Source of the DNA: Taibaiella helva
Lineage (GTDB): Bacteria; Bacteroidota; Bacteroidia; Chitinophagales; Chitinophagaceae
Assembly (NCBI RefSeq): GCF_003545695.1
Contig: NZ_QUZZ01000004.1
Location: forward strand, 310,001-374,000
Direction of reading: 5' to 3'
DNA: 64,000 nt
In this document: positions 9,401 to 18,195 of the stretch, in pieces
Numbering within the stretch: position 1 is the stretch's first letter
Layout of the letters: each line of letters begins with the position of its first letter
The notes under the pieces: model-generated
The model's database searches: none
Told to the model about the DNA's origin: nothing
What the model saw: only the letters and a program-made list of their open reading frames with translations
Program-made: the position numbers and the translations under genes

Positions 9401-10167
9401 TGATAAGCTGAGGGCTGGAAGGGCACTGACTGAAAAGGGCTGATGCCACCGGGATAACTATAGGATTCTACTCTATAAGTTGCTTCCTGCTGACTTCCTG
9501 CCGCAAAGTCGGTAAGATCACAATCATAGCACCATACGAGAGGCATCTGATCTGCTGTTTTGAGATAATGACCGGGCTTGGATGCGATGGAAAAAGCGCA
9601 CAATTTTCGTCCCGGAATGGTCCAATCGACCGAAGCGGAATCGCTGGCTGCCGGCCCGATATTGTGTACCATGTTGTAACGGGGTATCAAAAAGTTCAGA
9701 TAATGGGCCACCCCCGGATTGGTCTCATAGCCATTCTGGTCCAATTCAGGAGCTTCGTAAAGTCTGGCATTGTGCGGAAGGCCATTCTGATTATCATCGG
9801 CAAAACCTATCCAATTTTTATCCGCCGCGCTAACTAATGCAAAAGCCCCCTGGTTATAATCCTGGACCAGGAACCAAAGCTGGTATTGCAGGGGGATGTA
9901 ACTGGCATTTTGCTTTCTGAACATTATGTAATGATGGGTACTTTCATCAAAATGCTCATTGGTTAAAACTTCATCACCAACAAATGGCGCTCTGGCACTT
10001 TTCGCAACATTCCTATGTATAATGACCAGGCCTTTGATCTGCTGGCCGGGATATAGTTCCGGAAACTTAATATCTGGTACGGTCTGTGCACTGGCCGACG
10101 GAAGCACGAACAGGCATAGCCATACCGGCATCAGCAGGAGGCTGACGCGATATACAAAATAGTTCAT
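6451..10167 (-). CDS. Large T9SS-exported protein of unknown function, 1238 aa
   Basis: The signal peptide ends near SASA|Q (residue ~27). The last ~80 residues form a type A T9SS sorting tail (YPNPTQDECKMV, LFDLNGRSL, PPGVYAVKV, GKIVKR), so the protein should cross the outer membrane and be surface-anchored or released. The 1100-residue body has no family I recognise. Residues ~1-330 are beta-rich with Trp and paired Cys (WCYDCD). Around residues 770-870 there is a Gly/Ala-rich helical stretch (TFIVASGTLIGGLGEM, GKAMKAAGKLVEAAGKY) unlike the rest. It lies 27 bp downstream of the tail-fibre-like gene, apparently in the same transcript, and ends at a terminator. Confidence 0.75.
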   Translation of the reverse strand: MNYFVYRVSLLLMPVWLCLFVLPSASAQTVPDIKFPELYPGQQIKGLVIIHRNVAKSARAPFVGDEVLTNEHFDESTHHYIMFRKQNASYIPLQYQLWFLVQDYNQGAFALVSAADKNWIGFADDNQNGLPHNARLYEAPELDQNGYETNPGVAHYLNFLIPRYNMVHNIGPAASDSASVDWTIPGRKLCAFSIASKPGHYLKTADQMPLVWCYDCDLTDFAAGSQQEATYRVESYSYPGGISPFQSVPFQPSAYHNIVLSLNAGEKLTRISRNTQAGNKAKDVLLSYHAFVRDLKNDTLLKVDLSGADNAYIGWLSYEKVTYSQSTLQNNIGDRAALPRFGIGVANNKVYAIKDGFTDTLSTAGTFLKNYPLVVSVEGGKMKVSQSVSGTTSSTVFYDVPVHSIMSEGLGSKAGLVARLQIQDTILVGYKPGNWLFSNSTAGTQAPFITATNPDLPLSPDAGGMINNFDWRSQTYKLRYKANGTAVAETVNSPFFNNYPEFKGISAQYNASGKHLGGEGNNPYSGWELIKADLGYKNDGSEIAVNNLRAEPYMILYNRYRGTLRVFVYLNNNSIANNYKLTLSVANLGMYGDNGNGTNGKYKPPFLWSSYLQGKPLDDIALTAPDYYKAQQLNSTSSGRFYYTDFQMNYDPCVAFFESAIQVKVDKLTQGTMSIVGRSLGGSIPGSAAINDWMSKNGNFLAGALNGTYGNLSQSMGDLTFNNYRQWGIDSMKNYARFTLPGKKVSPWEREEAYLKWTSESVKATGTFIVASGTLIGGLGEMADASMGPFSLLTGGSPGKAMKAAGKLVEAAGKYTEASGTAMSARSLQLRYENLKDQPDQNIRVSMPDPQPSLVYSDLALQGTLSIQSPVFNNVFFTTPGSKNAKFAPEFRPGSGAKGDFPMYNEPMGLYNLLTTPVAGLAVSGHTAQVALKEYPVIAANSRIAGALQMMPGVQLAVTTYDTGGVARNSGATRAYVLSNSESALDSYDRLPAISDVSTLVDWETIDSNIVKSGGNLSDAQYTARLSNWIKVALVVNFSLLAGKSPDGNYEGSATTMSFPAQITIRASLNGATPVETLAAQFNYSRVNNTFFGSNHVLNGSDTAAAIRSLMNTYCNTHQPGQISSVANTSGRPAAPADSSETVSGKVTGISVAEGMKLYPNPTQDECKMVYHAKSKGLILIELFDLNGRSLVRHRDSAAQDGELKAATIHLGPLPPGVYAVKVLFSNNTYYTGKIVKR

Positions 10168-10194
10168 ATGATCTTATTTTTAAGAAGGTGAGGA

Positions 10195-11310
10195 TTATTG
10201 TGCGGCAGCAGCCAGTTTCGCTTCCAGTTGCTTGATCCGATCATTGAGCTGGATGATATATAGGCTCAGCTCTTCCACCTTTTCCAAGGTCGATACGCTC
10301 ACTTCAGCCAGGTTCAATCCTTTGCTCAGCACTTCCTTTTCTGAAGGCATACCGGGCAGCTTGTGATGTTCCTGCACGAAGCCCGCCAGGGCATCGATGG
10401 AGCGAAGCTTATAGGAAGGAGCAAACACATAATCGGGGAAAGAGGAGGCGTCGGTCACAAAGCCGGTTGCTTTTACTCTGCCGTTTACGGCCAGCTTTTC
10501 TACAGCGGTATCCAGGCCGATGGCTATATTGCCGTTCTGCAGCACGCGCAGGCGATCGGTCATAGTACCGGACGCATCGGAGGCGATAGCAAATACAGTA
10601 CCTGTGGCCGTCTTTTTTGTACGCAGCTGGACCAGCTCCTGATAGCCGGTACCGTTGGTATTATTGGTATTAGCCGAAAAGCCAATGTGCCAGGAATCTG
10701 TAGTGCCCGATTTGGCATTATGCAGCTTCAGCATCTTGTAGGAAGAGCTTGTTGCCGCGTCAGTAGTACCCAGGTAGGCGATCAGGCTGCCTCTGACGGC
10801 CAGACGATCGATATCGGCATCAGGCGTATTGGTTGTGGCTCCGGACAGATCTGCCGGCATACCCAAACCAAGATTACCAGTTAAGTTAAATTTCTGAATT
10901 GAAATGCTATCAGCAACCAGACTTTTACCAGTTATCTTACCTGTAATCTTAAGACTATCGCCCATAAAGTACTGTGCAACAGCTGTATATTTTGACCTTA
11001 GACTATCTGATATTATAACGCCACTTGCATAGATCGGTTTTTGCGAATAAAAACCGTCGTATTTAAACACATACCGATAATTAGCTAACGTAGGATCAAC
11101 TGTGCTGACCCATGGGTTCTGAGAATAGTGGTATAAATACAACTCCGCCGGAATAGCAACCGGACGATTCCGGCCATTAGCAGAGTATATTGACGTCCAT
11201 GGTCCTTCGGTGCCACCTGTATTCCAGTTTAATGCAGGGTTTTGCGCCTGTGCCGCCATACTGCCGCCGGTCAGCAATGCGCCGGTAATTAACCATTGTT
11301 TGATTTTCAT
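10195..11310 (-). CDS. Secreted tail-fibre-like protein with C-terminal coiled coil, 371 aa
   Basis: The signal peptide ends at AQAQ (residue ~23). The middle is beta-rich with low-complexity Thr/Ser/Asn, like phage-tail or adhesin shafts (LAVNGRVKATGFV). The C-terminus carries a pattern widely seen in Bacteroidota tail-fibre-like proteins: an FPDYVFAPSYKLRSIDAL block, HHKLPGMPSEKEVLSKGLNLAEV, then a short coiled coil ending the chain. The segment is related to S74-type trimerisation regions, but the Ser-Lys dyad was not confirmed. It is first of a two-gene unit with the T9SS protein and may be its structural partner. There is no T9SS tail of its own. Confidence 0.75.
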   Translation of the reverse strand: MKIKQWLITGALLTGGSMAAQAQNPALNWNTGGTEGPWTSIYSANGRNRPVAIPAELYLYHYSQNPWVSTVDPTLANYRYVFKYDGFYSQKPIYASGVIISDSLRSKYTAVAQYFMGDSLKITGKITGKSLVADSISIQKFNLTGNLGLGMPADLSGATTNTPDADIDRLAVRGSLIAYLGTTDAATSSSYKMLKLHNAKSGTTDSWHIGFSANTNNTNGTGYQELVQLRTKKTATGTVFAIASDASGTMTDRLRVLQNGNIAIGLDTAVEKLAVNGRVKATGFVTDASSFPDYVFAPSYKLRSIDALAGFVQEHHKLPGMPSEKEVLSKGLNLAEVSVSTLEKVEELSLYIIQLNDRIKQLEAKLAAAAQ

Positions 11311-11348
11311 TTTGTAAAAGTTTTAAGTGTTTGAAAAAAATATCGGGG

Positions 11349-11356
11349 CAAAAATA
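11349..11356 (-). promoter_or_regulatory. TAnnTTTG (-7) element for the tail-fibre/T9SS operon
   Basis: TATTTTTG on the minus strand lies 38 bases before the start at 11310, in an A/T-rich 257-bp intergenic region. No good TTG element was seen at the expected distance. Confidence 0.45.
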
Positions 11357-11509
11357 GCGGGGCGCCTTAAAGCGTGAACATATTTTATGTAATTAAATTA
11401 TTAACAAATAGCTAATTACAACTTGCTTAGAAATAAAAATAAAAATACTACATAAAAATGGAGCATATTTTTTGAAAGTCCGAAATTATCGGAGCAATTA
11501 CGGAAAGAC

Positions 11510-11546
11510 ACAAAAAAAGCTACCCGGCCATTGGCCGGGTAGCTTT
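11510..11546 (-). terminator. Terminator of icmF
   Basis: A 14-bp stem (11516-11529 with 11533-11546) is followed on the minus strand by a T-run. It lies 22 bases after the icmF stop codon. Confidence 0.85.
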
Positions 11547-11567
11547 ACTCAACTTCAAGATTTCATC

Positions 11568-14500
11568 TTACATATTCCTCCTGTACTGACCACCGACTTC
11601 GAACAAGGCTTTGGTGATCTGTCCCAGGGAACAGTACTTCACCGTCTCCATCAGCTCTTCGAAGATATTCTCATTGTGTACCGCTTTCTGCTGCAGCTTA
11701 CGGAGCATTTCCGCGCCCTGGTCGCCGCTGCGGGTCCACAGGCTTTGTACGCTCTGTATCTGGAATTCCTTTTCTTCCGTGGTCGAACGGATGACTTCCG
11801 AAGGGATCACCGTAGGTGAGCCTTTGGCGCTCAGGAAGGTATTCACACCGATGATAGGGAACTCACCGGTATGCTTCAGCATTTCGTAGTACAGGCTTTC
11901 TTCCTGTATCTTGCCGCGCTGGTACATGGTTTCCATAGCCCCCAGCACACCGCCGCGCTCGGTAATACGGTCGAATTCGGCATATACCGCTTCTTCCACC
12001 AGGTCCGTCAGCTCTTCAATGATAAAAGAGCCCTGCAGCGGGTTCTCATTCTTGGCCAGGCCCAGCTCTTTGTTGATGATGAGCTGTATGGCCATAGCCC
12101 GGCGCACACTTTCTTCAGTAGGTGTAGTAATCGCCTCATCGTAGGCGTTTGTATGCAGGGAATTACAGTTGTCATAGATCGCATACAGGGCCTGCAGTGT
12201 GGTACGGATATCGTTGAAGTCGATCTCCTGCGCATGCAGGGAACGGCCCGAAGTCTGAATATGGTATTTCAGCATCTGCGAGCGCTCATTGCCGCCATAC
12301 TTCAGCTTCATTGCCTTGGACCAGATACGGCGGGCCACACGGCCGATCACGCTGTACTCAGGGTCAATACCATTGCTGAAGAAGAAAGACAGGTTAGGAG
12401 CAAAGTCGTCGATATGCATACCGCGGCTCAGGTAGTACTCTACAAAAGTAAACCCGTTGGAGATCGTAAAGGCCAGCTGCGATATCGGGTTGGCGCCGGC
12501 TTCAGCAATGTGATAGCCGGAGATGGATACCGAATAGAAATTGCGTACGCCTTTGTCGATGAAGTATTGCTGCACATCGCCCATTACCCGCAGCGAGAAT
12601 TCCGTAGAGAAAATGCAGGTGTTCTGTGCCTGGTCTTCTTTGAGGATATCGGCCTGAACCGTACCCCGTACGGCTTTCAGGGTATCGGTCTTGATCTTTG
12701 CATAAATGTCGGCAGGCAATACCTGGTCGCCGGTAACACCCAGCAGCATCAGGCCCAGGCCATTGTTGCCCTCGGGCAATGTGCCCGCCTGACCTTCGGC
12801 CGGCTTACCGGCGCCTACATTGGCGCTGTAATAAGGACGGGGCACGCCTTTCTCTTTATAGATCGCATCGATCTTCGCATTCACTTCCTCTTCCAGGCCA
12901 TTGGCTTTGATGTACAGCTCACACTGCTGATCAATGGCCGCATTCATAAAGAAGGCGGTGATTGTAGGTGCAGGACCGTTGATCGTCATCGATACTGACG
13001 TTTTCGGATCGGCCAGGTTGAAGCCGCTATACAGCTTCTTGGCATCGTCCAGTGTGGGGACGCTTACGCCTGAGTTGCCGATCTTACCGTAAATGTCGGG
13101 ACGATGGTCGGGATCCTGACCGTAGAGGGTCACACTATCGAAGGCTGTGCTGAGACGGGCGGCGGGCAAACCTTTGCTCACATAATGAAATCGTTTGTTG
13201 GTACGCTCGGGGCCACCTTCGCCGGCAAACATCCGGGTAGGATCTTCACCTTCGCGCTTGAAAGGATAGATACCGGCGGCATAAGGAAACTCGCCGGGGA
13301 AATTTTCAGTCAGCGCCCATTTCAATATTTCACCCCAGGCTTCAAACTTGGGTACGGCCACTTTGGGCACTTGCGTATGCGACAGGGATTCGCTATGTGT
13401 TTTGATGCGCAGCTCCTTATCCCTTACTTTGAAGACGTAGAACTCATCCTGGTAGTGGCGCTTCTTGGCCTCCCAGTTCTGCAGCAGCTGCAGGTTTTTA
13501 GGATCTATCTCCAGGGTTATTTTGGTATAGAGCTCTTCCAGCTCTTTCACCAGGCGGTCCTTATCCTCGATCTGCGCAGCTTGCAGGGTGTCAATAGTCT
13601 TGCGGATGCCAAACAGCTTCTGCGCGATATCGGCCTGCTCCTGTGCCTTTTTATCGTAACCACGGTTGTTCTCCGCGATCTCGCTCAGGTAGCGGGTGCG
13701 CGCCGGCGGAATGATGAAGATTTTCTCGCTCAGCTCTTCGCTGGGATGAAAGTCGGATTTCAGATCGGCGCCGGTCTTGGCTACGATCACATCCATCAGC
13801 GCACGGTACAGGGTATTGGTGCCCGGGTCGTTGAACTGGGAAGCGATGGAGCCGTACACCGGCATGCTGTCAGCATCTTTATCAAATAGCTTATGGTTGC
13901 GCTGGTATTGCTTTTTCACATCGCGCAGGGCATCCATAGCACCGCGCTTGTCAAACTTATTTACGGCTACGATGTCAGCAAAGTCAAGCATGTCGATCTT
14001 CTCCAGCTGGGTGGCAGCGCCGTATTCAGGCGTCATTACATACATGCTCAGGTCGCAATAGTCGGTGATCTGCGTATCGCTCTGACCGATACCCGAGGTT
14101 TCCAGGATGATGAGATCGTACTGAGCGGCCTTTAAGATATTCACCGCATCGTGAATATATTTAGATACTGCCAGGTTGCTTTGACGGGTCGCCATGGAAC
14201 GCATGTATACGCGCTCATTGCGGATGGCATTCATGCGGATGCGGTCGCCCAGCAAGGCGCCGCCGGTCTTCCGCTTGGAAGGATCGACAGAGATAATACC
14301 GATGGTCTTGTCTTTAAAGTCGAGCAGGTAACGGCGTACGATCTCGTCGACCAGCGAGCTTTTGCCCGATCCGCCGGTACCGGTAATACCCAGTATCGGT
14401 GTTTTGCTTTCTTTGGCTTGCTCATCGATCTTTTTCAGCATAGCCTGTGTCTCGGGCAGCTCCGAAAAGTTCTCGGCGGCAGAGATCAGCTTACCGATAT

Positions 14501-14981
14501 CGCGGGGATTCTTATCGTAGATATGCCCCACCTCGCCGTTCAGACGGTTGCCTGTAGGGAAGTCGCTCTTCTGCAGCAGGTCGATGATCATGCCTTCCAG
14601 GCCCATAGCACGGCCGTCATCAGGCGAGTAGATCTTCGTAATACCATACGCATGCAGCTCCTCGATCTCGGTAGGCAGGATGACGCCGCCACCACCGGCA
14701 AAGATGCGGATATGGCTGCAACCTTTCTCTTTCAGCAGGTCGTACATGTACTTAAGATACTCTACGTGACCGCCCTGGTAGCTGGTCATGGCGATTGCAT
14801 TGGCATCTTCCTGTATGGCGCAATCCACTACTTCCTGCACGCTGCGATCGTGTCCCAGATGGATCACTTCGGCGCCATTGGCCTGCATAATGCGGCGCAT
14901 GATATTGATGGCAGCATCGTGGCCATCGAACAGCGACGCGGCGGTAACAATACGAATCTTATTTTGAGGCGTATATGACAT
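11568..14981 (-). CDS. icmF: Fused isobutyryl-CoA mutase with G-protein chaperone (IcmF), 1137 aa
   Basis: IcmF rearranges branched acyl-CoA to linear acyl-CoA (isobutyryl/n-butyryl, sometimes pivalyl) with adenosylcobalamin; its built-in MeaB-type GTPase guards the cofactor. Order seen: B12-binding domain (residues ~7-140, cobalt-ligand His21 in DGHDAA, and SYQGG, AGGGG), P-loop GTPase (GTGGSGKSS at ~201-209, then VNKFDKRG), helical linker, and mutase domain. The [19 protein letters not shown] stretch and [17 protein letters not shown] are typical of IcmF, not methylmalonyl-CoA mutase. The usual DxHxxG motif has Ala for the last Gly. The ATG at 14981 was chosen because the promoter element overlaps an upstream alternative. 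It is cytoplasmic and monocistronic. Confidence 0.93.
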   Translation of the reverse strand: MSYTPQNKIRIVTAASLFDGHDAAINIMRRIMQANGAEVIHLGHDRSVQEVVDCAIQEDANAIAMTSYQGGHVEYLKYMYDLLKEKGCSHIRIFAGGGGVILPTEIEELHAYGITKIYSPDDGRAMGLEGMIIDLLQKSDFPTGNRLNGEVGHIYDKNPRDIGKLISAAENFSELPETQAMLKKIDEQAKESKTPILGITGTGGSGKSSLVDEIVRRYLLDFKDKTIGIISVDPSKRKTGGALLGDRIRMNAIRNERVYMRSMATRQSNLAVSKYIHDAVNILKAAQYDLIILETSGIGQSDTQITDYCDLSMYVMTPEYGAATQLEKIDMLDFADIVAVNKFDKRGAMDALRDVKKQYQRNHKLFDKDADSMPVYGSIASQFNDPGTNTLYRALMDVIVAKTGADLKSDFHPSEELSEKIFIIPPARTRYLSEIAENNRGYDKKAQEQADIAQKLFGIRKTIDTLQAAQIEDKDRLVKELEELYTKITLEIDPKNLQLLQNWEAKKRHYQDEFYVFKVRDKELRIKTHSESLSHTQVPKVAVPKFEAWGEILKWALTENFPGEFPYAAGIYPFKREGEDPTRMFAGEGGPERTNKRFHYVSKGLPAARLSTAFDSVTLYGQDPDHRPDIYGKIGNSGVSVPTLDDAKKLYSGFNLADPKTSVSMTINGPAPTITAFFMNAAIDQQCELYIKANGLEEEVNAKIDAIYKEKGVPRPYYSANVGAGKPAEGQAGTLPEGNNGLGLMLLGVTGDQVLPADIYAKIKTDTLKAVRGTVQADILKEDQAQNTCIFSTEFSLRVMGDVQQYFIDKGVRNFYSVSISGYHIAEAGANPISQLAFTISNGFTFVEYYLSRGMHIDDFAPNLSFFFSNGIDPEYSVIGRVARRIWSKAMKLKYGGNERSQMLKYHIQTSGRSLHAQEIDFNDIRTTLQALYAIYDNCNSLHTNAYDEAITTPTEESVRRAMAIQLIINKELGLAKNENPLQGSFIIEELTDLVEEAVYAEFDRITERGGVLGAMETMYQRGKIQEESLYYEMLKHTGEFPIIGVNTFLSAKGSPTVIPSEVIRSTTEEKEFQIQSVQSLWTRSGDQGAEMLRKLQQKAVHNENIFEELMETVKYCSLGQITKALFEVGGQYRRNM

Positions 14982-15020
14982 AAAAACAAAAACTGACCAA
15001 GAAATGACTTGTCCGGGTGG

Positions 15021-15051
15021 CAAAATTACGATATTAATCCTGCGTTTTCAA
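15021..15051 (-). promoter_or_regulatory. Housekeeping promoter of icmF
   Basis: On the minus strand TTG (15049-15051), 20 bases, then TAATTTTG (15021-15028) match the Bacteroidota TTG/TAnnTTTG promoter. The -7 element ends 39 bases before the ATG at 14981 and so excludes the longer upstream start at 15023. Confidence 0.75.
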
Positions 15052-15171
15052 GGGTTTTCATGGTTGCTGTATACGGACCAGGTAAAGCCCGGCACCGCTG
15101 CTGTTGCTGCTTCACACCGGAGAACTGCCATTTGCAGTAATTAACGGCAGGGCAGCATACCCGCCGGCGCA

Positions 15172-15894
15172 TCACTTCTTTAAGCGCCGCCAATCGCGGG
15201 CATAGCGCGTTTTAAGGGAGTCTTTTACAGCTGCGGGAAACACTTCATAGGGAATACTATCCGTTTCCGGCCGGATGGCATAGGTTGCGACCTCATCATC
15301 CTCGTCGAAAACAAGATCGTGATTACTATCCTGCTGCACCGTCATGAAGACCTTACCGGAAGCTGCGATATATGTCCAGCCGATCACATGGCCTCCGGCC
15401 GGAGAAGCCCGGCGCATATGATAACCTTCCCTGTCGGTAAAGAAAAGGGATACCGGGTCCTTATCCGTAAACAACTTATCTGTATCGTGATCTTCGGCCG
15501 TGATCCGGTAGAAGATATAGGGCGGAACTGCGCTATCTGCTGTACCATTTCCCTCACCGGTATATACGCCGTGGATCAGCATTTTGTGATCGCCGAGCAG
15601 ATGATGCGTATTCGTCCGGGTATCCAGGAAGAGCAGGTTCCAGTCTGTAGCATAAGGCATCTCTTTGTAAGAAGCACTGCCGCCTTTGCGCACGTGCTCG
15701 CCCATACCCAGGTGGAACATCAGTATTCCGCTGTGGCCGATCTCCTCGAATGAAGTGGTCTGAATATTAAGCCGTTCTTCTGCGCCCGCCACTGTCGTCG
15801 CCTGCGAAGCTACCCTGGCCGGACGATGTACACAGGCGTATTGGGTGATTAAGGCCAGGCTTAAAGCTGCGCGTACTAAATGATATTTTTTCAT
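15172..15894 (-). CDS. Probable lipoprotein with calcium-loop-like motif, 240 aa
   Basis: The N-terminus is a signal sequence ending in Cys21 (ITQYAC). The lipobox is poor, with Gln at -3, so lipidation is likely but not certain. Near residues 195-207 is DSNHDLVFDEDDE, an Asp/Asn-spaced loop like those in dockerins and EF-hands. No known domain was recognised. The gene is 191 bp upstream of icmF in the same direction, but icmF has its own promoter. Function unknown. Confidence 0.6.
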   Translation of the reverse strand: MKKYHLVRAALSLALITQYACVHRPARVASQATTVAGAEERLNIQTTSFEEIGHSGILMFHLGMGEHVRKGGSASYKEMPYATDWNLLFLDTRTNTHHLLGDHKMLIHGVYTGEGNGTADSAVPPYIFYRITAEDHDTDKLFTDKDPVSLFFTDREGYHMRRASPAGGHVIGWTYIAASGKVFMTVQQDSNHDLVFDEDDEVATYAIRPETDSIPYEVFPAAVKDSLKTRYARDWRRLKK

Positions 15895-16038
15895 GAAATT
15901 TATTTCTGGGCATTATCTCTTGACAAGGGAAGTTAAGGAAGATTTTTTCCCCGGAAGATACTTAAGCTGCCTCCGGCAATAAAGTTTCCAAAGACCTGAA
16001 CATCGGCTGGCTGCAGCTATTATTTAGCCTTCCTGGTT

Positions 16039-16063
16039 TTGCTCCTGCGGAGCAAGCTTATGT
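16039..16063 (+). repeat. Short hairpin repeat, degenerate copy
   Basis: TTGCTCC-TGC-GGAGCAA (16039-16055) is followed by ATGTTTTGTAAA (16060-16071). It resembles the GCTCC-gta-GGAGC...TTTGTAG elements at 25.2 kb. The 15895-16544 gap otherwise holds a 7-bp hairpin at 16110-16127 and no convincing gene. Confidence 0.4.
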
Positions 16064-16544
16064 TTTGTAAATGCTATATACCTCCGCCCTCAAAACCCTA
16101 TCCGCTACTGCCGGTGTTATCACCGGCGTAAACAATGCAATTCCCCAAATGTTCCGATGGATCCCACCAAAAACAAATTTCCCCGAAGCGCTCCTGCTCA
16201 GCACTTCAGGGAAATATACACAAATCAACTGCACATTGTAAAGGCATAGCTTGCATTGCAACAGGCATTGTACAAAATGCATTTTCCTAAAACCAAACAG
16301 TTGCCCTCTGTACACATACCTCCTGCTTCGTTGCAATGCTTTGCTCAGCTTGCACCAGGCTGACACGCCTATGCTTTACAGGGTAAAATTAGGACGCCAC
16401 GCCAGAATGAACTATACCCGGAATCCGGTAAATTATGCTGCTGCAGCCTTATCACATTATCCGGGTTTCTCTTAACTTCATACCATGGCAATAAGTATAC
16501 TTTGCAATAGCGCATAGACAATGCTTTCCGCTTTATCTTTTCCT

Positions 16545-17006
16545 ATGGACCACAAGACACTGATTGAACAATTCTATTCGGCCTTTGCCCGGGCCGATGC
16601 AGCAGGCATGGTGGCCTGCTATGCACCGGATATCGTTTTCCAGGATCCGGCTTTCGGCCGGCTCGAAGGAGCAGCTGCCGGCGATATGTGGCGCATGCTG
16701 GTCAATCCGGGGCTGCAGCTTGTTTTTGACCATGTGTGGGCCGAAGGTGATAAAGGCGGCGCACGCTGGGAAGCACATTACCGCTTCAGCCAAACGGGCA
16801 GAACGGTTGTGAACCGGGTCGAGGCGTCCTTTGTATTTCGTGAGGGCAAGATCATCAGGCATACCGATCATTTCAATTTCTACCGTTGGTCGCAGCAGGC
16901 GCTGGGACTGCCCGGATGGCTGCTGGGATGGTCGCCCTTCCTGAAAAATAAAGTAAGACGACAAGCGCTCCGTAAACTACAGCAGTTTCAACTATCCCAC
17001 TCATGA
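16545..17006 (+). CDS. SnoaL-like / NTF2-like family protein, 153 aa
   Basis: This is a compact cone-fold protein of the SnoaL/NTF2 superfamily: LIEQFYSAFARADAAGMVACYAPDIVFQDPAFG at the start, FVFREGKIIRHTDHFNFYRW in the middle and a C-terminal GWLLGWSPFLKNKVRRQAL segment common to one uncharacterised subfamily. Members may be small isomerases, hydrolases or ligand binders; no activity can be assigned. The ATG at 16545 starts the domain directly. Its stop overlaps the start of the GNAT gene (ATGA), so the two are translationally coupled. Confidence 0.8.
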   Translation: MDHKTLIEQFYSAFARADAAGMVACYAPDIVFQDPAFGRLEGAAAGDMWRMLVNPGLQLVFDHVWAEGDKGGARWEAHYRFSQTGRTVVNRVEASFVFREGKIIRHTDHFNFYRWSQQALGLPGWLLGWSPFLKNKVRRQALRKLQQFQLSHS

Positions 17007-17440
17007 GCATCGAGATAAGACCCATGCAAATGTCTGATGCTGCCGCCGTTAACCGGCTGGCAGCGCAGCTGGGCTATCCGGATACTATCGAAGCAACGGA
17101 ACAACATATCGCCCGGCTGTTGCCGCAGCAAACACATTGCCTGCTGGTAGCCACCGATAGGGATACCGTGATCGGCTGGCTGCATGCGCTGGAGATCACC
17201 TGGCTCGAAGCCGGCACCTTCACAGAGATAGCAGGGCTGGTGGTAGATGAACAGCAACGCGGCAAACGGGCCGGCGAAAGCCTGGTGAACGCCGCGTTGC
17301 AATGGTGCCGCGACCGGCGTTGCCATAAGGTTTGCCTACGGAGCAATGTACGCAGGATTGAGGCCCACCGGTTCTACCGGAGGCTCGGCTTTGAAGAGAT
17401 CAAGGAAAGCAAGATATTTGAAATGCTGTTGCAGTCTTAA
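17003..17440 (+). CDS. GNAT-family N-acetyltransferase, 145 aa
   Basis: It transfers an acetyl group from acetyl-CoA to an amine. The GNAT fold is complete: IRPMQMSDAAAVNRLAAQL at the start, the acetyl-CoA loop QQRGKRAGESLV (Q/RxxGxG/A type) and the closing AHRFYRRLGFEE. The substrate is unknown. It is coupled by a 4-base overlap to the NTF2-like gene upstream. Its stop overlaps the stop of the convergent lipoprotein gene in a shared TTAA. Confidence 0.88.
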   Translation: MSIEIRPMQMSDAAAVNRLAAQLGYPDTIEATEQHIARLLPQQTHCLLVATDRDTVIGWLHALEITWLEAGTFTEIAGLVVDEQQRGKRAGESLVNAALQWCRDRRCHKVCLRSNVRRIEAHRFYRRLGFEEIKESKIFEMLLQS

Positions 17441-18090
17441 TTGAGGTGAAACCGCACCAGGCGCTTTTCCCGGAAAGTGCTCGTCGCGATAAGATAAACC
17501 GGCAGGGTTTCGGAAACGATACCGACATGCAGACTGTAACGCCGGTGCGCATAAAGCTTTTTTCCAGTGCCATTAACAAGGGGCCATATTTCCACTGTTC
17601 TTTTGCAATCGAGGGTAAGGAAAAGCCCTGCAGGCACCGCTGTCGTACGATAAGCGCTGTCCATCTGGTCGGTGACCCAGGCCACCGTATCCGGGCTTCC
17701 GCCCAGCTGTATGGGGTAAGAGGCAAAAGGAGATTGATTTTCTTCTGAAGAGAACCAGATACGTCCTTCTATATCGATGATAAAACTGAGCGAGTCCCGT
17801 AGCCATTTTCCACAGGTATAACCACCAGTTGGCCCCATTACAGATCCCAGGTAATGATACGTCTGCCCCCTTACTACCGTATCGTCGCCGACATAGCAGC
17901 TGTCGTATTCGGCTGTGGGGTTGCCGTTACCGGAACTGTCGACATCAAAGATCTGGTAGATCCAATAGTTGCCCGCTTTCAGCGCCGCATAACTTTCATA
18001 GGTCTCTTCAGGGGCAGGATTGTTCCGCTTGCAGGAAACATACAGACAGCCGAAAGCGGCCACAAATGCTATAAGCATTTTAGGATTCAT
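17437..18090 (-). CDS. Lipoprotein of unknown function, 217 aa
   Basis: A signal peptide with lipobox YVSC (Cys20) is followed by a beta-rich chain. The start of the mature region (YAALKAGNYWIYQIFDVDSSGNG) is a pattern seen in many Bacteroidota lipoproteins of unknown function. Six Cys residues occur in all. It is convergent with the GNAT gene and shares its TTAA stop overlap. No role can be assigned. Confidence 0.65.
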   Translation of the reverse strand: MNPKMLIAFVAAFGCLYVSCKRNNPAPEETYESYAALKAGNYWIYQIFDVDSSGNGNPTAEYDSCYVGDDTVVRGQTYHYLGSVMGPTGGYTCGKWLRDSLSFIIDIEGRIWFSSEENQSPFASYPIQLGGSPDTVAWVTDQMDSAYRTTAVPAGLFLTLDCKRTVEIWPLVNGTGKKLYAHRRYSLHVGIVSETLPVYLIATSTFREKRLVRFHLN

Positions 18091-18149
18091 GGACGAGGGG
18101 ATTTTGATTTATTAACGCGCCATTACCTCGTTTATTGCCTTCTTTACGA

Positions 18150-18177
18150 CGAAGGGCCCGGCTAAGCGGGCCCTTCG
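18150..18177 (-). terminator. GC-rich hairpin after the subtilisin gene
   Basis: An 11-bp stem (18150-18160 with 18167-18177) has a 6-base loop and starts 18 bases after the stop codon. There is no T-run, so it may mainly act as a 3'-end stabiliser. Confidence 0.55.
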
Positions 18178-18195
18178 CTATGCGTATCCTTCAGG

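Noticed and set aside
16058-16366. 102-codon minus-strand frame in the 650-bp gap
   Set aside because: Cys/Arg-rich with no protein-like pattern, no promoter and codon use unlike nearby genes.
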